A DNA stretch of 64,000 nucleotides from Streptomyces griseiscabiei (lineage in GTDB: Bacteria > Actinomycetota > Actinomycetes > Streptomycetales > Streptomycetaceae): assembly GCF_020010925.1 (NCBI RefSeq), contig NZ_JAGJBZ010000002.1, forward strand, positions 2,418,001-2,482,000, read 5' to 3'. The notes below the pieces were generated by a model, which worked only from the letters and a program-made list of their open reading frames with translations, was not told the DNA's origin and did no database searches. Numbering within the stretch: position 1 is the stretch's first letter; each line of letters begins with the position of its first letter. Both the position numbers and the translations under genes were made by a program. Positions 25,630 through 34,433 of this stretch are shown here, one piece after another.

Positions 25630-26074
25630 GGACATGGGGTGCCGCGTCCGTCGCAGATCAGGTGGTGTTTGCTGCCCGTTTTCCGCCGGTCGACCGGCGA
25701 CGGCCCGGTGTCGGGCCCACTTTTTTCGCGCGGATGTAGGAGCCGTCCACGCACGCTCTCGACCAGTCGAGCTCGCCGACGGCGTTCAGTTCGGCGAGCA
25801 GGATGCGGTGCAACTGGTCGAAGACACCGGCCTGCTGCCACCGCTCCAGCCTGCGCCAGCAGGTCCGCCCGGAGCCGAACCCCAGCTCCAGGGGCAGGAG
25901 TTGCCAGGCTACGTCGTTGTAGAGGACGTACAACGTCCCTCGGCAACGTCGACGATCCGGCCTGCCCTGGCCCGCCGCCTGGACGGCGCAGCCGTCCGGG
26001 GCGGAACGGCGTTTCCCAGAGGGCTCGCGAAACAGCGGCACCCGGTGACGCCGAAGCATCGGCGGTATCCACAC
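25630..26074 (-). mobile_element. Degenerate IS5-family transposase fragment
   Basis: The minus strand reads GTLYVLYNDVAWQLLPLELG then FGSGRTCWRRLERWQQAGVF and AELNAVGELDWSRACVDGSYI, the N-terminal half of IS5-group DDE transposases (first catalytic Asp in the VDGSYIRA segment). It then shifts frame to GPDTGPSPVDRRKTGSKHHL and DGRGTP before ending. The remaining catalytic residues are missing, so it is inactive. No terminal inverted repeats were identified. It separates the aldo/keto reductase from the third MmyB-type regulator. Confidence 0.75.
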
Positions 26075-26115
26075 ATGAGCCCCGGAACCGCTGCGGCGCA
26101 GTCGTCTTGCGATGG

Positions 26116-27003
26116 TCAGTTGGCTGGTTTGTGTGCCTGTTCGGGGGTGAGAGGCGTGGCGGTGGGGGTGTCGGTCCAGCTGGCGAGGATGCCGATGGCT
26201 TCGGCAGAGGGAGAGGCGGGTTCGGGGGTGTAGATGATGAGGGTCTGGTCTGCGTCGCCTTCCACGGCGAGGACGACGTAGTCAAGGGTGAGGTCGCCGA
26301 CGAGGGGGTGGTGGAGGCGTTTGCTGCCGGTGGTGTGGGCGAGGACGTCGTGGTCGGCCCACAGACGGCGGAAGGTGTCGCTGTGCAGGGACAGCTCGCC
26401 GATCAACTCGGTGAGCTGCGGGTCGTCGGGATGGCGTCCGGCGTACAGGCGCAGCGTGGCCACACAGTCCCCGGCGACGCGTTCCCAGTCGGTGTACAGC
26501 GCGGGGGCCGCCTCGTCGAGGAAGACGAAGCGTGCGGCGTTGCGCTCGCGGTGGGGACGGGCCTGGAAATCCGCGATAAGAGCGTAACCGAGTCGGTTCG
26601 CCGCCAGGATGTCCATGCGCCGCCCCTGCACCATGGCGGGGACGGCGAGCGCGTCCAGCGCCCGGTACACGGCCGGGCACACGCGCTGCGGCGCCAGTGG
26701 CCGCCGGCTCCGTGCGCGGGCCGCGGTGGGGTGGGCGAGATCGAAGAGGTGGGCGCGTTCGGTGTCATCCAGCTGCAGGGCTCGGGCCACGGCATCCAGG
26801 ACGGTCTGGGAGACGCCCTGGGTGCGGCCCCGCTCCAGACGGACGTAGTAGTCGACGCTCACCCCGGCAAGCTGGGCGACCTCCTCGCGCCGTAGCCCCG
26901 GCACCCGGCGGACGCCCGGATGCGGGGCGAGACCGGCCTGCTCAGGGGTGACCCGGGCCCGGCGGGTACGCAGGAACTCACGGATCTCGGTGCTGCGGTC
27001 CAT
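26116..27003 (-). CDS. XRE-family regulator with MmyB-like ligand-binding domain
   Basis: The third MmyB-type regulator of the window, 295 aa from the ATG at 27003 (upstream in-frame codons cross the operator-like repeat). The HTH at about 5-80 has EFLRTRRARVTPEQAGLA and LRREEVAQLAGVSVDYYVRLERG; the MLTR domain has QGRRMDILAANRLGYAL, FVFLDEAAPALY and GSKRLHHPLVGDLTLD. It has no intact divergent partner; an EamA transporter lies on the same strand upstream. An IS5 scrap just downstream may have removed its former target genes. Confidence 0.9.
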   Translation of the reverse strand: MDRSTEIREFLRTRRARVTPEQAGLAPHPGVRRVPGLRREEVAQLAGVSVDYYVRLERGRTQGVSQTVLDAVARALQLDDTERAHLFDLAHPTAARARSRRPLAPQRVCPAVYRALDALAVPAMVQGRRMDILAANRLGYALIADFQARPHRERNAARFVFLDEAAPALYTDWERVAGDCVATLRLYAGRHPDDPQLTELIGELSLHSDTFRRLWADHDVLAHTTGSKRLHHPLVGDLTLDYVVLAVEGDADQTLIIYTPEPASPSAEAIGILASWTDTPTATPLTPEQAHKPAN

Positions 27004-27046
27004 GCGTCCACCGTACGGCGGACGTCTGCCCCTCTCACTGCTCAAA

Positions 27047-27066
27047 GGGGGTACTGCCAGACCCCC
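27047..27066. promoter_or_regulatory. Palindrome GGGGGT-ACTGCCAG-ACCCCC
   Basis: Perfect 6-bp arms around ACTGCCAG, 44 bp upstream of the third MmyB-type regulator start. It shares GGTACTGCCA with the palindrome at 23445-23461 (opposite strand) and the G-rich/C-rich arms with the repeat at 14147-14169. It is a likely autoregulatory operator. Confidence 0.55.
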
Positions 27067-27225
27067 GGAAGCGCAGGCCCCTATGCGGGCGCCCGTGCGA
27101 GGTCTGTGGGTGGTTCTCTGGATGGCGAACCCACTGCATCGCACTGTCCCGCCCCGGGCAGGGCGTTCGCCGGGCCCGAGGTCCACAGGGTGTCCTGGCT
27201 CCTGGTGGCCCGGCATGCGTACGCG

Positions 27226-28176
27226 TTACCGCTCCCGGCCGGTACCGCGCGGCCCGGAGCGGCGGGACGGGTTCGCCGACGGACGTACCGCTCCCGCGCC
27301 GGCGATCACGACAAGGGCGACGGCCACCACTTCCGCGATCCCCAGATTCTGGCCCAGGACCAGGTACCCGGCGAGGGCGGCGACTGCTGGCGCCAGGCTC
27401 ATCAGCACCGCGAACGCTGTCGGCGGAAGTCGGCGCAGGGACAGCAGCTCCAGGCTGTAGGGCAGCACGGAGGACAGCAGGGCGACCGTCGCCCCCAACG
27501 CCAGCGTCACCGGTTGCAGCAGGGCACCGCCCGTCTCCGCGACGCCCAGAGGCAGGATGAGCAGGGCGCCCACCGTCATGGCCAAGGCCAGTCCGTCGAC
27601 CCGGGGGAACAGGCTGCCCGCGCGGGCGGACAGCAGGATGTACGCCGCCCACGACGCAGCCGCGCCCAGAGCGAACGCGACACCCGCGGGGTTCAGGTCG
27701 TCGAGTCCGCCCCGGCCCAGCAGCGCCACACCCGCCAGCGCCAGTCCGGCCCACAGCCACCTGCTCGCCCGGCGGCCGGCGACCACCGACAGGACCAGGG
27801 GGCCCAGCACCTCCAGGGTGACCGCGGTTCCCAGCGGGATCCGTGCGATCGCCTGGTAGATCAGGACGTTCATGCCGGCCAGCGCCGCCCCGAAGCCGAC
27901 GATGACCGCCCAGCCCTCGCGCCCGTGACCGTGCACGGCCGGCCGGCACACGGCCAGCAGAACCAGGGCCGAGATGCCCAGCCGCAGCGACACTACGCCC
28001 AGGACGCCTGCCCGCGGAAAGAGCAGTGCCGCCACGGCCGCCCCGAACTGCAGGGAGAACATGCCACAGACGACGAGGCCGACCCCGGTCAGCCGATCCC
28101 TCGCCTGCCCCCCAAGGGGCCCGGCGGCCGCGGAGGCGACGGGCGGCGGCGCTGAGCGTGCGGGGGTGTCGGCCAT
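27226..28176 (-). CDS. EamA/DMT-family transporter
   Basis: A 316-aa membrane protein of the drug/metabolite transporter superfamily (RhtA-like). Ten hydrophobic segments are spread over residues 30-290 in two EamA repeats; AYILLSARAGSLFPRVDGLA and SVLPYSLELLSLRRLPPTAF are typical. The usual role is export of amino acids or small metabolites. The ATG at 28176 is chosen; upstream in-frame sequence does not look like protein. A short unrecognised frame precedes it by 14 bp. The C-terminus is Arg-rich. Confidence 0.88.
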   Translation of the reverse strand: MADTPARSAPPPVASAAAGPLGGQARDRLTGVGLVVCGMFSLQFGAAVAALLFPRAGVLGVVSLRLGISALVLLAVCRPAVHGHGREGWAVIVGFGAALAGMNVLIYQAIARIPLGTAVTLEVLGPLVLSVVAGRRASRWLWAGLALAGVALLGRGGLDDLNPAGVAFALGAAASWAAYILLSARAGSLFPRVDGLALAMTVGALLILPLGVAETGGALLQPVTLALGATVALLSSVLPYSLELLSLRRLPPTAFAVLMSLAPAVAALAGYLVLGQNLGIAEVVAVALVVIAGAGAVRPSANPSRRSGPRGTGRER

Positions 28177-28190
28177 GACATTCGATCCGT

Positions 28191-28379
28191 TCAGTGGTGG
28201 GTGGCAGGGGCCGTGAGCAAAACCTGCGGATCGAGATCGAGGGCGTGCTTGCTCTCCACAGGCGTGATGGACCGCATCTGCTGAACGTGCTCGTCGAGGA
28301 AACCGGCGACCTCTGAGCCGGGCAGGCCGCCCACCATGGTCTTCACTTGCTCGCCCTTCTTCGGGACTCCCGGTGCCAC
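28191..28379 (-). CDS. Short unrecognised frame upstream of EamA gene
   Basis: A possible 62-aa product (GTG start) containing KKGEQVKTMVGGLPGSEVAG and a hydrophilic, well-balanced composition that looks more protein-like than shadow frames. It may be the tail of a lost larger gene, since an IS3 scrap lies just beyond its start. No family is recognised. Confidence 0.3.
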   Translation of the reverse strand: MAPGVPKKGEQVKTMVGGLPGSEVAGFLDEHVQQMRSITPVESKHALDLDPQVLLTAPATHH

Positions 28380-28487
28380 GGGTGCTGTGCCACGACGTCC
28401 TCAGGCTGCTTGAGGGTGGGGCTGCTCCGCGGGGCGTTCGACGGGGTCCTGAAGCAGCTCGCGCAGTCGGCCCCCGGTCGAACGCGG

Positions 28488-28592
28488 CCTCGTCTCGGCC
28501 GAGTCGATCCCAAGCCTGACTGCGACCGCGCTTATCGCGGCGCCCTCCGTCGGGTGGTTCGGGCGGATCTCCTCGGCCACGCGCACCACGAC
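28488..28592 (-). mobile_element. IS3-family OrfA fragment
   Basis: The minus strand reads VVVRVAEEIRPNHPTEGAAI then SAVAVRLGIDSAET, matching the helix-turn-helix N-terminal part of IS3-group OrfA transposases (E-E-x-R-P-x-H-x-T-E-x-A-A-I). Only about 35 residues remain. Flanking bases at 28401-28487 and 28593-28736 have no recognisable gene. Confidence 0.6.
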
Positions 28593-28736
28593 TGTGCGAG
28601 CCGGCCGCGACGGCCAAGCCAGGCAATGCTTTCTGGGGAGAGCGGAGGTGAGCCGGCGGGTCCGACGATCTCGACCGCTGCAGTCCGGGATCCGTGGCAA
28701 CCCGCAGCCAGTGGGCCTCCCTGTGGCACCTGCCTC

Positions 28737-29753
28737 CTATTGGTTGCTGAAGGCGGTGTCGAAGGACGCCGTGGGGAGCTTCCACAGCAAGGAGCGGATG
28801 TAGCGCACGGCCTCGGCCGCGCCGTGCAGGCGGTCCATGCCGGCGTCTTCCCACTCGATGGAGATGGGGCCGGCGTAGCCGATCGACGCGAGCGCCCGGA
28901 AGGCGTCCTCCCAGGGGATGTCGCCGTGTCCGGTCGAGACGAAGTCCCAGCCGCGGCGCGGGTCGCCCCAGGGTAGATGGGAGCCGAGGACGCCCTGGCG
29001 GCCGCTGGCTTTGCGGATGCGGGTGTCTTTGCAGTCCACGTGGTAGATGCGGTCGGAGAAGTCGGTGATGAACGACACCACGTCGATGCCCTGCCAGGCC
29101 ATGTGCGAGGGGTCCCAGTTGAACCCGAAGGCCGCGCGGCGGTCGATGGCTTCGAGGGTGCGCACGCTGGTCCAGTAGTCGTAAGCGATCTCGCTGGGGT
29201 GCACCTCGTGGGCGAAGCGCACGCCCTCGGCGTCGAAGACGTCGAGGATGGGGTTCCACCGGTTCGCGAAGTCCTCGTAACCGCGGTCGATGACCTCGCC
29301 GGGCACGGGCGGGAACATGGCGACGTACGGCCAGATCGACGATCCGGTGAAGCCGACGACGACATCGACGCCGAGCTTGCGGGCCACGCGGGCGGCCCGC
29401 TTCATGTCCTCGGCGGCGCGCTGCCGTACACCCTCGGCGTCGCCGTCGCCCCATACGCGGTCGCGCAGGATCGCCTGGTGGCGGAAGTCGATGGGGTCGT
29501 CGCACACGGCCTGGCCGGTCAGGTGGTTGGAGATGGCCCACACCTTGAGCCCGTGGCGATCGAGGATGTCGAGCCGGGAGCGCACGTACGCGTCGTCCTC
29601 GTCGGCGCGGGCGAGATCCAGGTGGTCACCGCTGGCAGCGATCTCCAGGCCGTCGTAGCCCCAGTCGGCGGCGCGGCGCGCCAGTTCCTCGAAGGGCATG
29701 TCGGCCCACTGGCCGGTGAAGAGGGTGACCGGGTGACGGGACTGTTCTGTCAC
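28737..29753 (-). CDS. Sugar phosphate isomerase/epimerase (TIM barrel, IolE/xylose isomerase-like)
   Basis: A 338-aa AP-endonuclease-2/xylose-isomerase-like barrel. Metal-binding acidic and His residues are visible in [37 protein letters not shown] and [11 protein letters not shown], the usual Glu/Asp/His quartet. The GTG start overlaps the preceding dehydrogenase stop by 4 nt (GTGA). In this cluster it may isomerise or eliminate from a keto-sugar formed by the Gfo/Idh/MocA enzymes; proteins of this kind also act in C-glycoside cleavage. The substrate is not predictable from sequence. Confidence 0.87.
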   Translation of the reverse strand: MTEQSRHPVTLFTGQWADMPFEELARRAADWGYDGLEIAASGDHLDLARADEDDAYVRSRLDILDRHGLKVWAISNHLTGQAVCDDPIDFRHQAILRDRVWGDGDAEGVRQRAAEDMKRAARVARKLGVDVVVGFTGSSIWPYVAMFPPVPGEVIDRGYEDFANRWNPILDVFDAEGVRFAHEVHPSEIAYDYWTSVRTLEAIDRRAAFGFNWDPSHMAWQGIDVVSFITDFSDRIYHVDCKDTRIRKASGRQGVLGSHLPWGDPRRGWDFVSTGHGDIPWEDAFRALASIGYAGPISIEWEDAGMDRLHGAAEAVRYIRSLLWKLPTASFDTAFSNQ

Positions 29754-30916
29754 GACTTCTCCGTTTCGGCGGTGAGCGCTGCGTCAGCGGCACCGATCTC
29801 GGTCCAGTCGCCGCTGGCGGCGCTGTGCAAAAGTGCGTCGATGATCTCAAGGGATCGCAGACCGTCGTCGACCGTGGGAAGTCCGGTGCGCTGTTCGCCC
29901 TTGACGGCGGCGTAGGTGTCGGCGCAGAACGCCGCGAACGCGTCGGGCCAGCCCTGCGGGTGGCCGGGTGGCACGCGGTTGAGTCGTCTCTGGTCTGCTG
30001 CGACCTCACCTTCGCCACGACGGACGACCGTCGCACCACGCTCGGTTCCGAACCAGACGGACTCGGGCTGCTCCTGGTCGAACACGGCCGATCCGAGCGA
30101 ACCGTCGAGCTCCAGCCACAGCCGGTTCTTGCGGCCTGCGGAGACCTGCGAGATCACGGAGTTCGCGAACACTCCCCGTTCGGTGCGGAACGTCGCGACC
30201 GCGATGTCCTCGGTCTCGACGGGCACGCGCTCGCCATGTGCGCCGCCTCCGAAAGAAGGGCCCGAGGCGATGGGTCGCGTGGGATAGGCGATGGAGGTAC
30301 TGGCGGTGACGGCGGTGAACAGCTCACCTGAGACGAACTCGGCCAGATCCGCCCAGTGCGATCCGATGTCCGCGAAGGCGCGCGATGCGCCGCCGGTTCG
30401 GGGGTCGACCCGCCAGGTCGACGCGTCGGGGGACACCAGCCAGTCCTGAAGGTAGGAACCGTGCACGAGCAGCAGGTCGCCCAGGTCGCCCGCCTCTCGG
30501 CGGCTGCGGATCTCCCGCACCAGGGGGTGATAGCGGTACACATACGGCACCGTCGCGACCGTTCCGGCGGCATGGACGGCTGCCGCCAGCTCGCGCGCTT
30601 CGGTCAGGCTGGTGGCGATCGGCTTCTCGACAACCATGTGGAGACCGGCCTCGACGACGGCATGCGCGTAGGCGATGTGGGTGTTGTTGGGCGTGCAGAT
30701 GTGCACGACGTCCGGCCGTGCCTCCAGCAGCTCGGGCAAACTCAGGTAACCGGTCGAGACACCCCACTGCTCAGCGGCTTCCAGGGACCGCTCAGGAAGG
30801 GAGCCCAGCACGCCGATGACCGTGGCGCCTGCGTCTCGGGCCGCGCGTACATGCGCCGCCGCGATCATGCCGGTCCCGATGATTGCCACTCGGAGCGACC
30901 CGGGCCGCGCGCTCAC
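29750..30916 (-). CDS. Gfo/Idh/MocA-family dehydrogenase
   Basis: A 388-aa NAD(P)-dependent sugar or cyclitol dehydrogenase. The Rossmann motif [15 protein letters not shown] is at about residues 12-26, and VVEKPIA carries the conserved Lys. The C-terminal alpha/beta domain has [12 protein letters not shown] with the catalytic His region. The start chosen is the GTG at 30916, which overlaps the isomerase stop upstream (GTGA); a much longer frame extends back to 31282 but runs through that gene. Both ends are 4-nt overlaps, so it is translationally coupled inside the sugar operon. Confidence 0.9.
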   Translation of the reverse strand: MSARPGSLRVAIIGTGMIAAAHVRAARDAGATVIGVLGSLPERSLEAAEQWGVSTGYLSLPELLEARPDVVHICTPNNTHIAYAHAVVEAGLHMVVEKPIATSLTEARELAAAVHAAGTVATVPYVYRYHPLVREIRSRREAGDLGDLLLVHGSYLQDWLVSPDASTWRVDPRTGGASRAFADIGSHWADLAEFVSGELFTAVTASTSIAYPTRPIASGPSFGGGAHGERVPVETEDIAVATFRTERGVFANSVISQVSAGRKNRLWLELDGSLGSAVFDQEQPESVWFGTERGATVVRRGEGEVAADQRRLNRVPPGHPQGWPDAFAAFCADTYAAVKGEQRTGLPTVDDGLRSLEIIDALLHSAASGDWTEIGAADAALTAETEKS

Positions 30917-31824
30917 CTGGTGCCTCCTGCCGTGGCCGTGAAGTAGGGGTGCTGCCGCAGGAATTCCAGGGACGCGGCGCTGCTCTCCGCGGGGGTGCCG
31001 ATGTTCGGCACATCCACCTCGATGACGAACCAGCCGTCGAAGCCATCCGGGAGCGCGGCGAGGACGGCGTCGAAGTCGATCACGCCGCGTCCGGGCTCGG
31101 TCCACACCTTCGAGTGGCCGGTCGCCTTCATGTAGTCCTCGCGGCGCTGCTGTGCGACGTTCGCCGCCTCGGCATCGACGTCCTTCAGATGGACGTTCAG
31201 CACCCGGTCCGTGTAGTCCGCGACGAGCTTCTCGGGTACGGCGCCCGCCCATCGCAGGTGGCCGGTGTCCGGGCCGAACCACAGCGCGCTGCCGGCGGTG
31301 GAATCCAGCACCGTACGCACCTCCTGTTCAATTTCGACGGCCGAGCCGACATGGGGGTGCAGCCCGTATCGCACCCCCTCTGCGGCAGCCGCTTCGGCCG
31401 CGGCGGCGAGTCCTTCGGCCACCACCAGCGTCCGGTCCGCGTCGTGTCCCGTACCGACGGCGGGTCGTGCCATGCGCTCGGGCAGCAGGTCGGCGGCGAT
31501 GAACGCGCTGTCGACGCCGAGCGCGAGCTGCGCCTGTGCGTGACGCTTGATCGCTTCGACGGCCTCGTGGTGACGCTCGCGTTCGTGGAAAGGGGCGCAG
31601 AAGTACCCGGGCGCAGCCGCGAGCGAGTGGTCGGCCAGAAGCGTGCCGTACTCGGCGGGGTTCATCTCCGGCGGCAGCTCAATGGTGAAATGCGTGAAGC
31701 CGATACCAGACAGCGCGGCCATGGCTTCGTTGAGGACAGCGCGGTCGAGCCGATATCCGCCGTCGCTCAGGATCCAGGGCAGCGGATTGATCGCCGTACG
31801 GCGCGTGAGGGGCGGGGAGGTCAT
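30913..31824 (-). CDS. Sugar phosphate isomerase/epimerase (TIM barrel)
   Basis: A 303-aa xylose-isomerase-like barrel, a distant paralogue of the gene at 28737. Conserved features are GIGFTHFTIELPPEM, RYGLHPHVGSAVE (metal-binding Glu and His), WFGPDTGHLRWAG, VLNVHLKDVDAE and WFVIEVDVPN. The central position in the operon, a 22-bp gap to the propeller gene upstream and a 4-nt overlap with the dehydrogenase downstream point to a joint pathway. Inosose dehydratase-like activity is one alternative. Confidence 0.85.
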   Translation of the reverse strand: MTSPPLTRRTAINPLPWILSDGGYRLDRAVLNEAMAALSGIGFTHFTIELPPEMNPAEYGTLLADHSLAAAPGYFCAPFHERERHHEAVEAIKRHAQAQLALGVDSAFIAADLLPERMARPAVGTGHDADRTLVVAEGLAAAAEAAAAEGVRYGLHPHVGSAVEIEQEVRTVLDSTAGSALWFGPDTGHLRWAGAVPEKLVADYTDRVLNVHLKDVDAEAANVAQQRREDYMKATGHSKVWTEPGRGVIDFDAVLAALPDGFDGWFVIEVDVPNIGTPAESSAASLEFLRQHPYFTATAGGTR

Positions 31825-31846
31825 GGGGTCAGGGTCCCTTTCTTGA

Positions 31847-32764
31847 TCACTGGCCGCCGGGGGTGTTCTGCTGGTCGAAGGGGTAGTCGACGAACGCGAA
31901 CGCTGACGCGTCCGGGGCCCAGCTGGGTACGTTGATCGTGCCCTGGCCGCCGTCGAGGGCGACGAGCGTGGTGGGTTTCTGCCAGGCGTCGACCGGCACG
32001 AGCCGCAGCTCGACGGGCAGGTCGGCAGGGTGGCCGGTGGTGCCGGGCGGGTAGCTGAGGTAGACGGCGACGTCGCCGGACGGGGCGATGTGCGGGAACC
32101 AGTTCACGCGCTCGTCGAAGGTGAGCTGCTCCAACTCGCTCCCGTCGGGCCTGACGCGGGCGAGCTGGGCGTGGCCCGGAAGCTGGGAGAACTGCTCGGT
32201 GTTGAAGTAGATCCAGGCTCCGTCGGGCGTCCACTCACAGCCGTCCGCCGGTCCGGGATCGGTCGTGACGGCGACATCGTCGCGTCCGTCGACGCCGATG
32301 GTGTGGATGGTGGCCGACGCCCACCAGTTGTCGCCCTCGGGTTCCAGACGTACGTATCCGAGGCGGCGTCCGTCGGGGCTGACGCCGTGCAGGAAGTGCA
32401 GCGCGCCGTCGTCGGAGGTGACCCTGCGGGCGACGCCGCCGGCGAGACGAACCTCCCAGATGTGCCAGTCGTTCGTCGAGGCGAACACCGTATCTCCGTC
32501 GGGAGACAGGACGTGGTCGTTGTTGACGTCGGGCAGCCCCTGGGCCGGCACCGCCCGGGGCGCTGCCGAACCGTCGACGGGGAGGGTCCACAGAAGTCCG
32601 TCGCCGTTGACGAGCAGGCGCCCGTCAGGTGTCCAGTTGGGTGCCTCGTACAGGCGGTCGCGCGACTCGTACACGGTGCGGACGGTCCCCGTCGTGCGGT
32701 CCCAGACACGGACGCGCGCCCGCTGACTGCTCCGCAGCCGTCGTGGGGGAATCTGCTCGCTCAT
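31847..32764 (-). CDS. TolB-like beta-propeller protein
   Basis: A 305-aa protein built of WD40-like/TolB repeats (WTPDGRLLVNGDG, LSPDGDTVFASTNDWHIWEV, VSPDGRRLGYV, WTPDGAWIYFNTE, SWAPDASAFAFVDY), five to seven blades. It has no signal peptide, so it is probably cytosolic. Propellers of this sort in sugar clusters resemble oligogalacturonate-lyase-like proteins, but catalytic residues cannot be assigned. The start at 32764 overlaps the stop of the HbpS-like gene by 4 nt. It may bind or cleave an oxidised glycoside. Confidence 0.8.
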   Translation of the reverse strand: MSEQIPPRRLRSSQRARVRVWDRTTGTVRTVYESRDRLYEAPNWTPDGRLLVNGDGLLWTLPVDGSAAPRAVPAQGLPDVNNDHVLSPDGDTVFASTNDWHIWEVRLAGGVARRVTSDDGALHFLHGVSPDGRRLGYVRLEPEGDNWWASATIHTIGVDGRDDVAVTTDPGPADGCEWTPDGAWIYFNTEQFSQLPGHAQLARVRPDGSELEQLTFDERVNWFPHIAPSGDVAVYLSYPPGTTGHPADLPVELRLVPVDAWQKPTTLVALDGGQGTINVPSWAPDASAFAFVDYPFDQQNTPGGQ

Positions 32765-33231
32765 ACGCTGCCTCCGTGGGCCAGGTGGGCGCGGATGCCT
32801 TCGACGATGAGGTCGTGATCCTCCTGCGAGGACAGACCGGATGCGGTGACGGCCGCGACGACACCGACATCCCGGACCCGGATGGGGAACGAGCCTCCCG
32901 TTACCGCGTACTCCGCACCCAGCCATCCGATCGCGGCGGGGTCGATCCCCGCCGCGGACAGCCGGGCGTCCACCAGCGCGCTGCTGGCCTCCATGCGCAG
33001 CACGACCGCAGCTTTACGGGCGATCCACGTGTCCTGATCGGGCGTGATGCCCGGAAGGGCCGCGCGGAACAGGATCAGGCCGGGCCGCCGGATGTCGATG
33101 CCGACCGCATGGCCGGCCTTTTTCGCGGTCGCGGTGATGCGCGAACCCAGTCGCCAGGCATCAGCATGGTCGAACGACTCGAAGACCAGCTCCTTCTCCT
33201 GGCCTTCCAGCGTGGTGATGAGATCCGTCAT
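32761..33231 (-). CDS. UPF0303/HbpS-like (GlcG family) protein
   Basis: A 156-aa single-domain protein of the GlcG/HbpS type, subgroup UPF0303. FESFDHADAWRLGSRITATA and GHAVGIDIRRPG are typical of the family, as are GSFPIRV and GVVAAVTASGLSSQEDHDL near the end. Members bind small molecules or haem and often accompany sugar or glycolate genes; their enzymatic role is mostly undefined. The start at 33231 (ATG) gives the usual family length. It is coupled to the propeller gene downstream. Confidence 0.82.
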   Translation of the reverse strand: MTDLITTLEGQEKELVFESFDHADAWRLGSRITATAKKAGHAVGIDIRRPGLILFRAALPGITPDQDTWIARKAAVVLRMEASSALVDARLSAAGIDPAAIGWLGAEYAVTGGSFPIRVRDVGVVAAVTASGLSSQEDHDLIVEGIRAHLAHGGSV

Positions 33232-33256
33232 GGAGTCCCTCCTCTGGTTGCGCAGG

Positions 33257-34294
33257 TCAGGACGCGGTGACCTGGGCTCGTGCCTCGTCGATGCTGGCGA
33301 GGATCGAGATGGTCTCGTCGAGTGTGTGCACGGGTGACTCGGTGCGGCCCTCGCCGACGAAGCGCGCCAGCGCCGTGACTTCCCACGAGAGCCCGTCGAA
33401 CAGCTTGAGGCCCGTGGGATCGCTCCAAGTGAGTTCCGGGCCGAAGGGGTCACCTGCAGAGGAGAGAGCGAAGGAGGTCGGCGCGTAGAAAATGCTGTCG
33501 ATGCTGAGCGTCGCCTCGCTGCCGGCGATCACGGCGGTCATCGGGGTGCGGGCCTGGATCGAGGTGTGGAGCGTCGACTGCGCGTTCTGTTCGTGGGTGA
33601 GTACCAGGGTCGAGTAGGCATCCACGCCCGTCTTGGTCATACCCCCGACGGCGGTCACCCGGGTAGGGGCCCCGAGCACCATCGAGGCGAACTGCACCGG
33701 GTAGATGCCCAGATCCAGCAGTGCTCCGCCACCGAGTTCGGGTCGGTACAGACGGTGCTGCGGATCCGCCGTGATCGCCTGGCCGTGATCGGCGAGAACG
33801 GTACGGACCTCCCCGAGCACGCCGTCGGCGAGGAGCTGGCGGATGACCGATGTCTGCGGCAGGTAGCGGCTCCACATCGCCTCCATCACCAGCACCCCGG
33901 CGGCGCGCGCCGCATCGGCGAGGGTCTTCGCCGCGGCGGCGCTTACGGTGAAAGGCTTCTCGATCAGCACATGCTTGCCTGCCGCGATCGCCGCCAGGCC
34001 GACCGCGAGGTGCTCGCTCTGCGGGGTCGCGACGTAGACCACGTCGACATCGGGACGGGTCACGAGCTGTTCCGTGGATCCCAGGGCGAGGCCGATGCCG
34101 TGGGTGGCGGCGAACGCCGACGCGCGGTCGGGGGAGCGGGAGGCGACCGCCACGATCTGTTGAGCGGTGTGGGCGCGCACGGCCTTCGCGAACTCTCCGG
34201 CGATCCAGCCGGGGCCGACGATGCCCCAGCGAAGCGAAGGCTCTCCTGTACCAGGCAGATAGAGGTGGGGCTCCGGCAGACAGGACGGCAGCAT
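33257..34294 (-). CDS. Gfo/Idh/MocA-family dehydrogenase (dihydrodiol/glucose-fructose oxidoreductase-like)
   Basis: A 345-aa NAD(P)-dependent dehydrogenase. GIVGPGWIAGEFAKAVRAH is the cofactor loop and HVLIEKPFT holds the conserved Lys; GGGALLDLGIYPVQFA contains the Asp-Tyr pair of the dimeric dihydrodiol dehydrogenase subgroup. It is the first gene of the minus-strand sugar operon, with GAGGAG just before the ATG. The twin LacI-type operators lie 34-81 bp upstream. With the second dehydrogenase in the operon it probably oxidises a sugar hydroxyl to a ketone as an opening step. Confidence 0.9.
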   Translation of the reverse strand: MLPSCLPEPHLYLPGTGEPSLRWGIVGPGWIAGEFAKAVRAHTAQQIVAVASRSPDRASAFAATHGIGLALGSTEQLVTRPDVDVVYVATPQSEHLAVGLAAIAAGKHVLIEKPFTVSAAAAKTLADAARAAGVLVMEAMWSRYLPQTSVIRQLLADGVLGEVRTVLADHGQAITADPQHRLYRPELGGGALLDLGIYPVQFASMVLGAPTRVTAVGGMTKTGVDAYSTLVLTHEQNAQSTLHTSIQARTPMTAVIAGSEATLSIDSIFYAPTSFALSSAGDPFGPELTWSDPTGLKLFDGLSWEVTALARFVGEGRTESPVHTLDETISILASIDEARAQVTAS

Positions 34295-34327
34295 GTCACG
34301 CTCCTCGACGTCGCTATAGGCAAACCA

Positions 34328-34343
34328 TTTAGCACGAGCTAAA
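34328..34343. promoter_or_regulatory. LacI-type operator, copy 1 (TTTAGCACGAGCTAAA)
   Basis: The 14-bp core TTAGCACGAGCTAA, with inverted arms TTAGC/GCTAA, sits in the divergent promoter region between the sugar operon and the MFS gene. An identical core is repeated 32 bp away. Size and symmetry suit the LacI-family regulator encoded at 35739-36791. Confidence 0.8.
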
Positions 34344-34360
34344 GTCGGCCGAGCGCCAGG

Positions 34361-34375
34361 TTAGCACGAGCTAAA
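34361..34375. promoter_or_regulatory. LacI-type operator, copy 2 (TTAGCACGAGCTAAA)
   Basis: The second identical core lies 32 bp centre to centre from copy 1, about three helical turns, which would place two repressor dimers on the same DNA face. It is 59 bp before the MFS start codon, probably overlapping that promoter. Confidence 0.8.
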
Positions 34376-34433
34376 TCGCCATCATCGGCGAGCGCTCCGC
34401 CGGGCGTTCGACATACGACTCAAGGAGGCGTCG

